Assembly (NCBI RefSeq): GCF_012933445.1
Contig: NZ_JABBNC010000013.1
Coordinates: 1 to 64,000 of the forward strand
Reading direction: 5' to 3'
From: Actinoplanes sp. TBRC 11911
Lineage (GTDB): Bacteria > Actinomycetota > Actinomycetes > Mycobacteriales > Micromonosporaceae
DNA length: 64,000 nucleotides
Each line of letters opens with the position of its first letter. Within the stretch, counting starts at the first letter, position 1. The position numbers and the translations under genes are program-made. The notes under the pieces are model-generated. The model saw only the letters and a program-made list of their open reading frames with translations. It ran no database searches and was not told the DNA's origin. Positions 25,264-33,827 of this stretch are shown in pieces.

Positions 25264-26259
25264 ATGCGGAATTCTTCGGCGGACCCGTCGCCGGGCTCGC
25301 GCATTCTCGGCGTCGGCGCCTACCGGCCCGCCCGGCGGGTGACCAACGCCGAGGTCGCCGGGCCGATCGACTCCTCGGACGAGTGGATCCGCAGGCGCTC
25401 GGGCATCGTCAGCCGCCGCTTCGCCGGCGAGGGCGAGACCGTCGTCGCGATGGCCGTGGAGGCGTCGGTGAAGGCGCTGGCCCAGGCAGGTGTGGCGCCC
25501 GAGCAGGTGGACGTCGTGGTGCTGGCCACGATGAGCCATCTGAACCCGGTGCCGGCCGCGGCGCCGCAGGTGTCACACCTGATCGGCACCCGCGGTGCGG
25601 CCGCGTTCGACCTGGACGCGGCCTGCTCCGGCTTCTGCCACGCGCTCGCCGTGGCCGACGCGTTGATCCGGACGGGCGGTGCCCGGCATGTCGTCGTAGC
25701 CGGTTCGGAGCGGATGACCGACCTTCTCGACCCGGCCGATCGCGGCACCGCGTTCATCTTCGGCGACGGTGCCGGCGCTGTGGTTCTCGGGCCGGCCGCC
25801 CAGCCCGGAATCGGTCCGGTGGTCTGGGGTTCGGACGGCTCCCAGCATGAGCTCATCACCCTCGACCGTCCCTGGGACGACGTGCGGTCCCGGCCCGCGC
25901 CGTGGCCGACGATGCGGATGGCCGGCCCCGAGGTGTTCCGCTGGGCGACCGGCACCGTGCCGGAGTTGTGCCGGCGTGCGCTGACGGTGGCCGGTGTCGA
26001 TGTGACCGAGCTTGCCGCCTTCGTCCCGCATCAGGCCAACGGCCGCATCGTGGATGCCACCGCGAAGGCGCTCGGCCTGAGCGAGCACACCGTGGTGGCA
26101 CGCCACGTCGAGGAGCTGGGCAACACCTCGGCCGCGTCGATCCCGCTGGCCCTCGACGACCTCCTGGCACGCGGTCTGGTGCCCAGCGGTGGCTACGCGT
26201 TGCTGGCCGGCTTCGGTGCCGGCCTGACCCAGGCCGCGTTGGTCGCCCAGCTTCCCTGA
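25264..26259 (+). CDS. 3-oxoacyl-ACP synthase III (FabH-type, canonical C-H-N)
   Basis: 331 residues. The catalytic triad is intact: Cys121 in DLDAACSGF, His256 in PHQANGR and Asn287 in LGNTSAAS. Family landmarks include SSDEWIRRRSGI and FIFGDGAGAVVLG. FabH condenses an acyl-CoA or acyl-ACP starter with malonyl-ACP. As the first gene of the rightward operon it may start or extend the acyl chain of the product. No malonyl transferase is present in the window, so malonyl-ACP would come from primary metabolism. Confidence 0.92.
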   Translation: MRNSSADPSPGSRILGVGAYRPARRVTNAEVAGPIDSSDEWIRRRSGIVSRRFAGEGETVVAMAVEASVKALAQAGVAPEQVDVVVLATMSHLNPVPAAAPQVSHLIGTRGAAAFDLDAACSGFCHALAVADALIRTGGARHVVVAGSERMTDLLDPADRGTAFIFGDGAGAVVLGPAAQPGIGPVVWGSDGSQHELITLDRPWDDVRSRPAPWPTMRMAGPEVFRWATGTVPELCRRALTVAGVDVTELAAFVPHQANGRIVDATAKALGLSEHTVVARHVEELGNTSAASIPLALDDLLARGLVPSGGYALLAGFGAGLTQAALVAQLP

Positions 26260-26286
26260 CCACTCGTACAGAATGTGAGGAGTGCT

Positions 26287-27222
26287 GTGACGTCCCTGGC
26301 CGCCGTGTCGACCTATCTGCCGTCGCATCGGGAGTCGGTCCACGACTATCTACGCGGGTTCGCGATGAGCGACCGCGAGATCAGAATCTACAAGCAGTAC
26401 TACGGATTCTCCGAGATCCGTCGCGATCCCGGACGCACGATGGCCGAGCAGCTCATCGCGGCCGGACGTATGCTGCCGGGCCTGGATGAGCAGCGCGAGA
26501 ACATCCGGTACGTCATCCAGGCGCGCACGATGCAGGTGGCCGCGCCGTACCCGGCCGATCCGCTGCACGAGGCGCGCGCGGCGCTCGGCCTCACCAACGC
26601 CATGGCGTTCTCGCTGAGCCAGCAGGCGTGCGCCTCGGCGTTGATGGCGGTGGAGATCGCCGGCCGGCTCCTGGCCGAGGACGACGAGCCGGACGCGCTG
26701 GCGCTGGTCTTCGTAGGTGAGAAGACGTTCACCAGTGACGCGGCCGTGCTCGGCGTGACCGCGGTGATGGGCGAGGGCGTGGCGGCCGTCCTGGTGCGGG
26801 GCAGCGACGTCCGCGACCGGGTGCTCGGCTTCGCGTCCCGGATCCACGGCCGTTACCACAAGGGTCCGCGGATGACGGACGAAGACCATGAAGAGTGGGC
26901 CGGCCTCTACATCGATGCGCTCGCCGAGGTGATCACCACGGCCCTCGACCGGGCCGGCCTCACCGCTCGCGACATCGACCTGATCCTGCCCCACCACGTC
27001 AACCGGCTCTCCTGGTACAAGCTGCTGAAGGCGATGGGCATCGACGACAAGAAGCGGCTCTACACCGAGAACCTGCCGACGGTGGGGCACTGCTTCGGCG
27101 CCGACCCGTTCCTCAACTACCAGACAGCCCTGGCGAGCGGGGTTCTCCAGCCCGGCGATCGGTATGTGATGACCGCCGTGGGTCTGGGCGCCACCTTCTC
27201 CGCCATGGTCTTCGAGCATTAG
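26287..27222 (+). CDS. KAS III-like ketosynthase with C-H-H triad (KAS B)
   Basis: 311 residues from GTG 26287, placed by GAGGAG 4 bases upstream; a GTG at 26275 would include this site. It is a paralogue of KAS A: YLPSHRESVHDYLRGFAMSD, nucleophile Cys115 in SQQACASA, His236 in HHVN, GHCFGAD with His268 in place of the FabH Asn, and terminal VGLGATFSAMVFEH. The C-H-H set is shared with KAS A but not with the FabH next door. It should be catalytically competent. The Cys-less partner B follows 18 bases downstream, the same order as for KAS A. Confidence 0.8.
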   Translation: MTSLAAVSTYLPSHRESVHDYLRGFAMSDREIRIYKQYYGFSEIRRDPGRTMAEQLIAAGRMLPGLDEQRENIRYVIQARTMQVAAPYPADPLHEARAALGLTNAMAFSLSQQACASALMAVEIAGRLLAEDDEPDALALVFVGEKTFTSDAAVLGVTAVMGEGVAAVLVRGSDVRDRVLGFASRIHGRYHKGPRMTDEDHEEWAGLYIDALAEVITTALDRAGLTARDIDLILPHHVNRLSWYKLLKAMGIDDKKRLYTENLPTVGHCFGADPFLNYQTALASGVLQPGDRYVMTAVGLGATFSAMVFEH

Positions 27223-27240
27223 CCACAGAAAGGCGAACCG

Positions 27241-28068
27241 ATGTACGTCGGACCGTCGGCGACCGGCGTGGCCACCGGCCTGCGCCTGTCCCTCGTCCAC
27301 CATTCCACGTTCACCGGAAAGCTCCCGTACGACGAATACAACGCACCGTATTACAGCGATCTGTGGCGTCTTTTCGGGTTGCCCTGGAAGGATGAATTTC
27401 TCGCCGGTGGCCGGTGGTGCTTCGACGACATGATCGACGTGCTGACCGGTCGTTTCGGGTCGCTCTTCGACGATCTGGACATGGCGGTTCTCGCGCACGC
27501 GGTCCCGGACGCCGAGCCGCGATACGCGATGCCGCGCATGGCCGAGACGTCCGGTGGGATCGACACCGTCTTCGGCGTCTCTGATCAAGGCGCCACCGCC
27601 GGGTTCACCGCGCTGCGGCTCGCCGGCACCACCATGCCGCGCGGCCGCCACGGGCGGGTGCTGGTCGTCGTGATGGATCAGGCCGCCGCGATACCCGGCC
27701 TCGACGTCCCGGCCGCCGTCCGGGCCGAGCACGACTCGGCGGTTCTGATGCTGCTGGACACCGCCGGAACACTCGGCACGCCCCGCGTCCGGCAGCGCGC
27801 CGCACCCACCCCGGACCAGATCGTCGCTCACCTGAGGGCCGAGGCCGAGGCCGCGGCCGCCGGAGCCATCGTATGCGGGGCCGAGCTGCAGCCGTTCTGG
27901 GAGGCGACCGGCCTTTCCGCGGACGTCATCGAACCGGTGGCCGGGATGCCCGGCACCGGGCACTGGGCGGCGCTGGCCGGCGTCGTGGAGTCCACGTCCG
28001 GCCCCGTGGTCGTGGCCGACTACCGAGCCGGTTCCGGCTACCTGAGTACCTGCGCGTTCCATGCCTAA
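27241..28068 (+). CDS. KAS III-like protein lacking the active cysteine (partner B)
   Basis: 275 residues; ATG 27241 follows AAAGG. Similar to partner A (both begin MYV, share HH-x-TF near residue 21-30, and FGVSDQGATAGF versus FSVTEQGRTSAF). In the alignment with KAS B, SDQGATAGFTALRLAG covers SQQACASALMAVEIAG, so the nucleophile Cys is Ala118. GRVLVVVMDQ matches the next KAS strand. The catalytic HxxN is also absent. I infer a thiolase-fold, non-catalytic subunit of KAS B, with possible roles in stabilising the enzyme, setting chain length or docking the ACP. The alternative is a free scaffold or transferase. Confidence 0.6.
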   Translation: MYVGPSATGVATGLRLSLVHHSTFTGKLPYDEYNAPYYSDLWRLFGLPWKDEFLAGGRWCFDDMIDVLTGRFGSLFDDLDMAVLAHAVPDAEPRYAMPRMAETSGGIDTVFGVSDQGATAGFTALRLAGTTMPRGRHGRVLVVVMDQAAAIPGLDVPAAVRAEHDSAVLMLLDTAGTLGTPRVRQRAAPTPDQIVAHLRAEAEAAAAGAIVCGAELQPFWEATGLSADVIEPVAGMPGTGHWAALAGVVESTSGPVVVADYRAGSGYLSTCAFHA

Positions 28069-28095
28069 TTCAATTCATCAATCTGGGGTTTCGAC

Positions 28096-29442
28096 ATGAG
28101 CGCATTTCTCGACAGGTTGCGAACGGCACTCGGACGTGCCGGGCAGCCGTTCGTCCTGCTCGGCAATTTCGAGGTGGAACGCCACTGGGGCGAGGGTGAG
28201 CTGGGCCTTCCCACGTTCAATTCGCCCGGCTCCGACCTGGTCGTCAATCGCATGGACGAGTTCGCCCTCACGCTGGCCGGGCCGGACGACGTCGTCGTGC
28301 TCAAGTCCCAGCCGGACGCGGGCTATCTGGAGTACCTGACGTCGCTGGGCTTGACCCTGCCCCGGATCCTGACCCCCGCCGTCAGCAATCCGGCCAACGA
28401 CGTCACCGGGGACGCCTTGGCCGACGAGTCGCTGCGGCTGCTCTTGTCCAGGCTGCGTGACAGCGGCGCGGCCATCCTGCCGCACGGGATCTCCGAGCGC
28501 GAGGAGCGGCTCGCCGAGACGACGGGTGTCCCGCTGGCCGGTCCATCGGCGGCGGTGGCCAAGGCGGTGAACGGCAAGGTCTACAGCCGCCGCCTGACGG
28601 AGGAGCTCGGACTGCGGCAGCCGGCCGGCCGCTGGTGCGACAGCATCGACCGATGGCGGGAGGCCGTGACGTGGGCCCGCGATGTGCTCGCCGCGGGCGG
28701 CCGGGTGGCCGTGAAGGATTCCTTCGGCGTTTCCGGCAAGGGCATCCTGGTGATCGCCGACGCGGGCCGCCTCAACCAGCTCGACCGGATGTTCACGTCC
28801 CGGGCCACGCGTCGAGGCACCGAGGCGCTCGGCGTGGTGGTCGAGGAGTGGGTCGAGAAGTCGGCCGACCTCAACTACCAGTTCACGCTGGGCCGGGACG
28901 GCGCCGTCCGGGTCGACTTCGTCAAGGAGGCGCTGACCGAGTCCGGTGTACACAAAGGACATCTGGTGCCGGCGCGGCTCGGCACGGGCGTACGGGAGGA
29001 GATCGAGGAATGCTGCCGGCGGGTCGGCGCGGCTCTGGCCACCGAGGGTTTCTTCGGCGTCGTCGGCGTCGACGCCATGCTCGACCCGGACGGCCGGCTC
29101 TACCCGGTGACCGAGATCAACGCGCGCAACAACATGTCGACCTACCAGGAGACGCTGCTGGAGCTGCTCGAGCTGACCGGCCGGACCGCCCTGGCCCGGC
29201 ACTATCCGGTCGTCGTACCGGGCGGTGTGCCGTTCGCCGGCCTCCGCGACGCGCTCGGCGATCTGCTGCTGACCGACAAGAACGCGAGTGGCATGGTCGT
29301 CAACAACTTCGCCACCGTGACCGCCGCCGAATCCGGCCGGTTGTACGGCATCCTGCTCGGTTCCGGCCTGGACGCCGTACGCGACCTGGACGACCGGCTG
29401 ACCGGCGTCCTCGATGAATGGCAGAAGGAGACCGTGGCATGA
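28096..29442 (+). CDS. ATP-grasp ligase, BtrJ-like aminoacyl-ACP synthetase
   Basis: 448 residues. A pre-ATP-grasp region (VLLGNFEVERHWGEGELGLPTF) is followed by the ATP-grasp core: KVYSRRLTEELG, VAVKDSFGVSGKGILVI (phosphate loop), VVVEEWVEKSADLNYQ and the metal-binding YPVTEINARNNMSTYQ. The family includes BtrJ of butirosin biosynthesis, which ligates glutamate to a carrier protein. The next two genes are a BtrK-like PLP decarboxylase and an ACP, the same trio as in butirosin, so loading of glutamate or another acidic amino acid onto ACP B is the best prediction. It overlaps the decarboxylase gene by 4 bases. Confidence 0.8.
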   Translation: MSAFLDRLRTALGRAGQPFVLLGNFEVERHWGEGELGLPTFNSPGSDLVVNRMDEFALTLAGPDDVVVLKSQPDAGYLEYLTSLGLTLPRILTPAVSNPANDVTGDALADESLRLLLSRLRDSGAAILPHGISEREERLAETTGVPLAGPSAAVAKAVNGKVYSRRLTEELGLRQPAGRWCDSIDRWREAVTWARDVLAAGGRVAVKDSFGVSGKGILVIADAGRLNQLDRMFTSRATRRGTEALGVVVEEWVEKSADLNYQFTLGRDGAVRVDFVKEALTESGVHKGHLVPARLGTGVREEIEECCRRVGAALATEGFFGVVGVDAMLDPDGRLYPVTEINARNNMSTYQETLLELLELTGRTALARHYPVVVPGGVPFAGLRDALGDLLLTDKNASGMVVNNFATVTAAESGRLYGILLGSGLDAVRDLDDRLTGVLDEWQKETVA

Positions 29443-30776
29443 CCTTCGAGATCCAGAACCTTTCCGTACGCGACCTCGCCGACCGCTTCGGCACTCCGCT
29501 CTACCTTTACGACGGCGACGTGCTCGCCGGCCAGTACCAGGGGCTGCGGGCACGGTTGCACGGCGACGTCGAGATCTTCTATTCGATGAAGGCGAATCCC
29601 AATGTGGCCGTGTGCCAGCTCCTGCACCGGCTGGGGGCGCGCGCCGAGGTCTCCTCGATGGTCGAACTGGTCACCGCGCAGCGCGCCGGCGTCCCGGCCG
29701 ACGAGATCATGTTCCTGGGCCCGGGCAAGAGCGAGGAGGAGCTGGCCGCGTGTGCGCGCGGCGAGGCCGGGTTGTTCGTGGCCGAGTCCTTCGGCGAGCT
29801 CGACCGCTACGACGCGATGGTGGCCGAGGCCGGTGGCCACGGCCGCACGCTGATCCGGGTCAACCCGGCGTTCTCGGTCAAGGGCGCGGGACTGACGATG
29901 GGTGGCAAGGCCCGGCAGTTCGGCATCGACGAGGACCAGCTGATGCGGTCCGGTCCGGCCGCCGAGCGATGGCCGCATCTGCGGATCGCCGGGGTCCAGG
30001 CGTACATGGGCACGCGGATCCTTCAGGAGGCGGCCGTCGTCGCCGACACCACCCAGATCATGGCGATGGCCGAGCGGATCACGGCGGCGCTGGGGTGTGC
30101 GCTCGACGTGGTCGACGTGGGCGGCGGGCTGGGCATCGCCTATTTCGAGGGCGAACGCGACCTCGACGTGGACGTGCTCGCGGCCGGCCTCAACCCCGTG
30201 GTCGACGATTTCCGGCGACGCCATCCGCACACGCGGGTGCTGATGGAGCTCGGCCGCTACCTGACCGCACCGGCCGGCACCTATGTCGTGCGGGTCCGCT
30301 ACGTCAAGGACTCGCACGGCGAGCCGTTCGCGGTCGCCGACGGCGGCACCAACCATCACATGGCGGCGGTCGGGATCGGCTCGTTCGTCAAACGGAACTT
30401 CCCGGTGGCTCTGCTCAGCCGCGACGCGGCGGACGACAACCGGCCGTGGAACATCTCCGGTCCACTGTGTACGCCGAACGATCTGCTCGTGAAGCGGGCG
30501 GTGCTGCCCGCGCTACGGCCGGGTGACCTGCTCGGCATCGGCCGCTCCGGTGCCTACGGCCCGTCGGCGTCGCCCGGTCTGTTCCTCAGTCACGGCTTCC
30601 CGGCCGAGGTGCTGGTCCTCGACGGCGTCGCGCACCTGGTCCGCCGCAGGGACGCGGTGGCCGACCTCATCCAAACGCAATTCGTGATCGACCTCGAAGG
30701 GAGAACCGGTGATTCAGGAGAGCGACGTCATCAAGGTGCTGGAGCAGGTGCTGGAGCGGGAGCTGCCGGACGTTGA
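29439..30776 (+). CDS. PLP-dependent (fold type III) decarboxylase, BtrK-like
   Basis: 445 residues from ATG 29439 (AAGGAG upstream, ATGA overlap with the ligase). It belongs to the diaminopimelate/ornithine decarboxylase fold: PLP Lys51 in FYSMKANPN, AEVSSMVEL, VDVVDVGGGLGIAYFEGE, LMELGRYLTAPAGTYVVRV, GVGSFVKRNFP region and C-terminal GPSASPGLFLSHGFPAEVL. BtrK decarboxylates glutamyl-ACP to 4-aminobutyryl-ACP; VinO and FlvO act similarly on other aminoacyl-ACPs. Here the product is probably an amino-acyl-ACP such as GABA-ACP. The last 22 codons overlap the ACP gene in another frame (68 bases), encoding a low-complexity Gly/Ala tail. Confidence 0.85.
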   Translation: MTFEIQNLSVRDLADRFGTPLYLYDGDVLAGQYQGLRARLHGDVEIFYSMKANPNVAVCQLLHRLGARAEVSSMVELVTAQRAGVPADEIMFLGPGKSEEELAACARGEAGLFVAESFGELDRYDAMVAEAGGHGRTLIRVNPAFSVKGAGLTMGGKARQFGIDEDQLMRSGPAAERWPHLRIAGVQAYMGTRILQEAAVVADTTQIMAMAERITAALGCALDVVDVGGGLGIAYFEGERDLDVDVLAAGLNPVVDDFRRRHPHTRVLMELGRYLTAPAGTYVVRVRYVKDSHGEPFAVADGGTNHHMAAVGIGSFVKRNFPVALLSRDAADDNRPWNISGPLCTPNDLLVKRAVLPALRPGDLLGIGRSGAYGPSASPGLFLSHGFPAEVLVLDGVAHLVRRRDAVADLIQTQFVIDLEGRTGDSGERRHQGAGAGAGAGAAGR

Positions 30777-30945
30777 CGGCGGCACGCGGCTGCTCGAGGA
30801 GCTGAGCCTCGACTCGACCGCGGTACTCGAGGTGCTCATGGCCATCGAGGAAAGCCTCGGCGTCTCATTCGACCCGGAGGACCTCGAACCGCAGCACCTG
30901 AACTCGGTGAGCGCGCTGACCGAGTTCGTCCGTAACCAGAACTGA
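30709..30945 (+). CDS. Acyl carrier protein (ACP B)
   Basis: 78 residues from GTG 30709, with GAAGGGAG upstream. The carrier motif LSLDSTAVLEVLMAIEE puts the phosphopantetheine on Ser36. Acidic helix 2/3 residues (GVSFDPEDLEPQHL) follow. Its position directly after the ATP-grasp ligase and the PLP decarboxylase points to the aminoacyl carrier of this sub-pathway, equivalent to BtrI. The start lies inside the decarboxylase gene, so translation of the two is coupled. An intrinsic terminator follows 8 bases after the stop. Confidence 0.9.
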   Translation: MIQESDVIKVLEQVLERELPDVDGGTRLLEELSLDSTAVLEVLMAIEESLGVSFDPEDLEPQHLNSVSALTEFVRNQN

Positions 30946-30953
30946 CCCGTCCC

Positions 30954-30983
30954 AGGGCCCCGCCGGCGCGGCGGGGCCCTTTT
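30954..30983 (+). terminator. Intrinsic terminator after ACP B
   Basis: A perfect 12-bp GC stem (AGGGCCCCGCCG at 30954-30965, complement at 30969-30980) with a 3-base loop is followed by TTT. It separates the FabH-to-ACP B operon from the second ATP-grasp gene, which starts 20 bases later and must use read-through or a promoter inside the terminator region. Confidence 0.85.
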
Positions 30984-31002
30984 CCGAACTGGAGACACTC
31001 CC

Positions 31003-32211
31003 ATGGCCGGCACCCCGAAACTCGGCATCGTCTACGACCTGGGCGCCGCCCGCCCGGTCGACATCCTCGCGGCGGCACGTCGCGTCTTCGACCCGGTGTT
31101 CGTGTTCACCAGGGCGACTTCGGCACCGATCCCCGAGGGGTCGGTCGACGTCACCGGCCTCGACGCCGCCACCGCCGCGGGCAAGCTCACCGCGCTCGGT
31201 GTCGAGCACATCACCACTTTCAGCGACCTGCAGCTCGTGGCCACGGCCGAGATCGCCGCGGCCGGCCGCATGCCGTTCCTGTCGGTCGCCACCGCGCGGG
31301 CCTGCCGCGACAAGCTGGTCCAGCGCAGGATCCTCGCCGACGCGGGTGTCGACGCCGTCGCCTCGCGGTTGCTGACCCGCCCCGGCGACCTGCCCGCGCT
31401 GATCGACGAGATCGGCCTGCCCGTGGTGGTCAAGCCGCGCGAGGGCCGCGGCAGCATCGACACCCAGCGGATCGACACGCCGGGCCAAGCCCGGGAGTGG
31501 ATGCGGCAGCACGCCACGACCACGACGGACTACGTCGTCGAGGAGATGCTCGTCGGTGATCCGCGGCACGCCGGCGCCGACTGGGGTGACTTCGTCTCCG
31601 TCGAGTCGGTGATCGAGGGCGGTGTCGTGCGGGACGTCGGCGTCTCCGGCAAGTTCCCGCTGCATCCCCCGTTCCGGGAAGGCGGCCTGCTCATCCCGTC
31701 CACGGTGAACGAGGACATGGCCCGGCGCTGCCGGCACCTGGCCGAGGCGGCCGTCCGGGCGCTTGGAATTCACATGGGAGTCACGCACACCGAGATCAAA
31801 CTCACCGCGAGCGGCCCGCGGATCATCGAGGTGAACGGCCGCGTTCCCGGCTACATGCCCGAGATGATCCGGCGGGCCACCGGATTCGACCTGGTCAAGG
31901 CGGCGTGCAAGGTGGCGCTCGGCATCCCGGTCGGGGACCTCCCCGAGTTGCCCGCCGGGGTGCACTACCAGCGGTTCATCCAGCCGCCGCCGGGTGCGAC
32001 GCGACTCGTGGGCATGGCCGACCCGGCGGTGGTCACGGCGGTACCGGGAGTGCTGCGCTTCGACCCGTACGTGACGGCCGGGTCGGCACTCGACTGGCGG
32101 GCCGGGACCAGCGATCACATCGGCGTTCTGCACGGTGCGGCGGCCGACCACCGCGGGGCCCTGGCCGCGGTGACGGCCGCCATCGAGGCGCTGGCTCTGG
32201 ATTACTCCTGA
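31003..32211 (+). CDS. ATP-grasp ligase (amide-bond forming)
   Basis: 402 residues; GGAGA precedes ATG 31003. ATP-grasp landmarks: ARACRDKLVQRRILADAGV, LPVVVKPREGRGSIDTQRI, YVVEEMLVGDP, GVTHTEIKLTASGPRIIEVNGRVPGYMPEMI (metal-binding Glu/Asn). It is of the carboxylate-amine ligase type that joins two building blocks through an acyl phosphate, as DdaF does in dapdiamide biosynthesis (where diaminopropionate is also used). It is unrelated in detail to the BtrJ-like enzyme upstream. Likely role: an amide bond between a carboxylate and the diaminopropionate or NRPS-derived amine. Its 3' end overlaps the convergent adenylation gene by 10 bases. Confidence 0.78.
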   Translation: MAGTPKLGIVYDLGAARPVDILAAARRVFDPVFVFTRATSAPIPEGSVDVTGLDAATAAGKLTALGVEHITTFSDLQLVATAEIAAAGRMPFLSVATARACRDKLVQRRILADAGVDAVASRLLTRPGDLPALIDEIGLPVVVKPREGRGSIDTQRIDTPGQAREWMRQHATTTTDYVVEEMLVGDPRHAGADWGDFVSVESVIEGGVVRDVGVSGKFPLHPPFREGGLLIPSTVNEDMARRCRHLAEAAVRALGIHMGVTHTEIKLTASGPRIIEVNGRVPGYMPEMIRRATGFDLVKAACKVALGIPVGDLPELPAGVHYQRFIQPPPGATRLVGMADPAVVTAVPGVLRFDPYVTAGSALDWRAGTSDHIGVLHGAAADHRGALAAVTAAIEALALDYS

Positions 32212-33827
32212 TCGGCGAGCTGAGCCAGCCGCCGGTGGTCGATCTTGCCGTTCGCGGTGACCGGCAGCGCGTCGACCAGGTGCCACCGCCGCGGCACCAG
32301 AGCCGCCGGGAGGGCGCGGGACAGGAAGTCACGCAGTTCCTCCGGCGGCACCGGGCCGTCGCCAGGCACGTAGTAGGCAACCAGCCGCTTGCGGTCGCCC
32401 TCCCCCGCGGTCACCACGGCTCCGTCGGCGACCGCGGGGTGCGCGCGCAGCGCCGCCTCGATCTCGCCCAGTTCCATCCGGACGCCGGACACCTTGACCT
32501 GCCGGTCGAGCCGGCCCACATAGCTCAGCACCGTCCCGTCCACACGGACGGCGTCGCCGCTGCGGTAGAGCCGGCCGGTCGGCGACTGCGGATCCAGCAC
32601 GTCGCGGAAGAACCCCGCGGCCGTCGCCCGTTCGTCGGCCAGATAGCCGCACCCCGGTGCCAGCCCACCCACGAAAAGCTCGCCGAGCTCACCCGGTTCG
32701 ACGGCCCGCCACATGCCGCGGTCGTCGCGGGCCAGCACGTACAGCACCGTGTTGGGGACCGGAGTGCCCACCGGCAGCCGCGGCCGGTCCAGGTCGTCCG
32801 GGGTCACCACGTGGTGCGTGACGTCGTCCGAGGTCTCGGTGAAACCGTACGCGTTCACCAGCGTCACGCCGGGGAAACGCTCGAGCAGCCGACCGGCCAG
32901 CGGCGTGCCGAGTTCCTCACCGGTCGACACCAGGCAGCGCAGGGCACGTGCCCGGTCCCGGCCGGCCGGCCCGGCCAGCCACTCCAGTGCGGTCGGTACC
33001 AGCTCGAGCACCGTCGTCCCGGTCCGTTCGGCCCGGGCCAGCAGCGTACGGGGAAATGCCATGTCCCGATCGTCGAAAACCGCTACCGTGCCGCCGACCA
33101 GCAGCGGCGCGAGCATCTGCCAGATGGCGATGTCGAAGGTGAGCGGCGCGGTCAGGCCGAGGACATCGGCCGGACCCAGGTCCAGATCCAGCACCTTCGC
33201 CCACAGATGGTTCATCATGCCGCGGTGCTCGTTGAGCGCGCCCTTGGGCGTTCCCGTGGTCCCCGAGGTGTAGAAGACGTAACGCGGCTCGCCCGGGTCG
33301 GCACATCGCCGCCGCAGCGTTGCGGGGTCACCGCCGGCCGGCACCACGAACGGAATCACCGGTACTCCGGCGTCGGGTGGCCGCGGGCCGCCGTAGTGCA
33401 GCACGCGCCCGGCGTGCGCGCGGGCGAGAATGCCGGTGAGCCGCTCGGCCGGCCACGCGGCGTCCACCGGCAGGTATGTCAACCCCAGGCTCTCGAACGC
33501 CAGCAACAGGATCACCGACTCGGCCGAGCGGGGCCCGCACGAAGCCAGGACCTCGCCCGGGCGGCATCCGGCCGCCAGCAAAGCCGCCTCGGTGGCCGCC
33601 ACCCGGGACGCCAAGTCTCGGTAAGTCACCGTTTCATCCGGTCCTGCGATCGCGACGTCCTGCGGCGCCGTCTCGGCGAATCGCAGTACGTGCCCGGTCA
33701 CCGTCTCCCCCACGTCCACCGGATGGTCGCGTCGCAGACTCCACTTGCTGGCACGGGCGGCCTCCTCGGACACGATCGGGAGGTCGGCGAGCTCCGGGAC
33801 GAATCGGCGCGCGTCGTTCGTCGTCAC
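32202..33827 (-). CDS. Stand-alone amino acid adenylation enzyme
   Basis: 541 residues with no carrier or condensation domain. Core motifs: YVFYTSGTTGTPKGALNEH, LTFDIAIWQM, NAYGFTETSDD, GRLYRSGDAVRVDGTVLSYVGRLDRQVKVSGVRMELGEIE and NGKIDHRRLAQ. Reading the binding-pocket positions by eye against GrsA gives D-I-W-E-V-T-A-D-D-K. I cannot assign it to an amino acid from memory. Gene order (PCP, SbnA, SbnB, this enzyme, coupled by 4-base overlaps) suggests it activates L-2,3-diaminopropionate and loads it on the PCP encoded at 35836-36087. Confidence 0.85.
   Translation of the reverse strand: MTTNDARRFVPELADLPIVSEEAARASKWSLRRDHPVDVGETVTGHVLRFAETAPQDVAIAGPDETVTYRDLASRVAATEAALLAAGCRPGEVLASCGPRSAESVILLLAFESLGLTYLPVDAAWPAERLTGILARAHAGRVLHYGGPRPPDAGVPVIPFVVPAGGDPATLRRRCADPGEPRYVFYTSGTTGTPKGALNEHRGMMNHLWAKVLDLDLGPADVLGLTAPLTFDIAIWQMLAPLLVGGTVAVFDDRDMAFPRTLLARAERTGTTVLELVPTALEWLAGPAGRDRARALRCLVSTGEELGTPLAGRLLERFPGVTLVNAYGFTETSDDVTHHVVTPDDLDRPRLPVGTPVPNTVLYVLARDDRGMWRAVEPGELGELFVGGLAPGCGYLADERATAAGFFRDVLDPQSPTGRLYRSGDAVRVDGTVLSYVGRLDRQVKVSGVRMELGEIEAALRAHPAVADGAVVTAGEGDRKRLVAYYVPGDGPVPPEELRDFLSRALPAALVPRRWHLVDALPVTANGKIDHRRLAQLADQE

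Noticed and set aside
26350..28062. A 570-codon leftward frame opposite KAS B and its partner
   Set aside because: It lies antisense to two coupled rightward genes with ribosome sites and family motifs.
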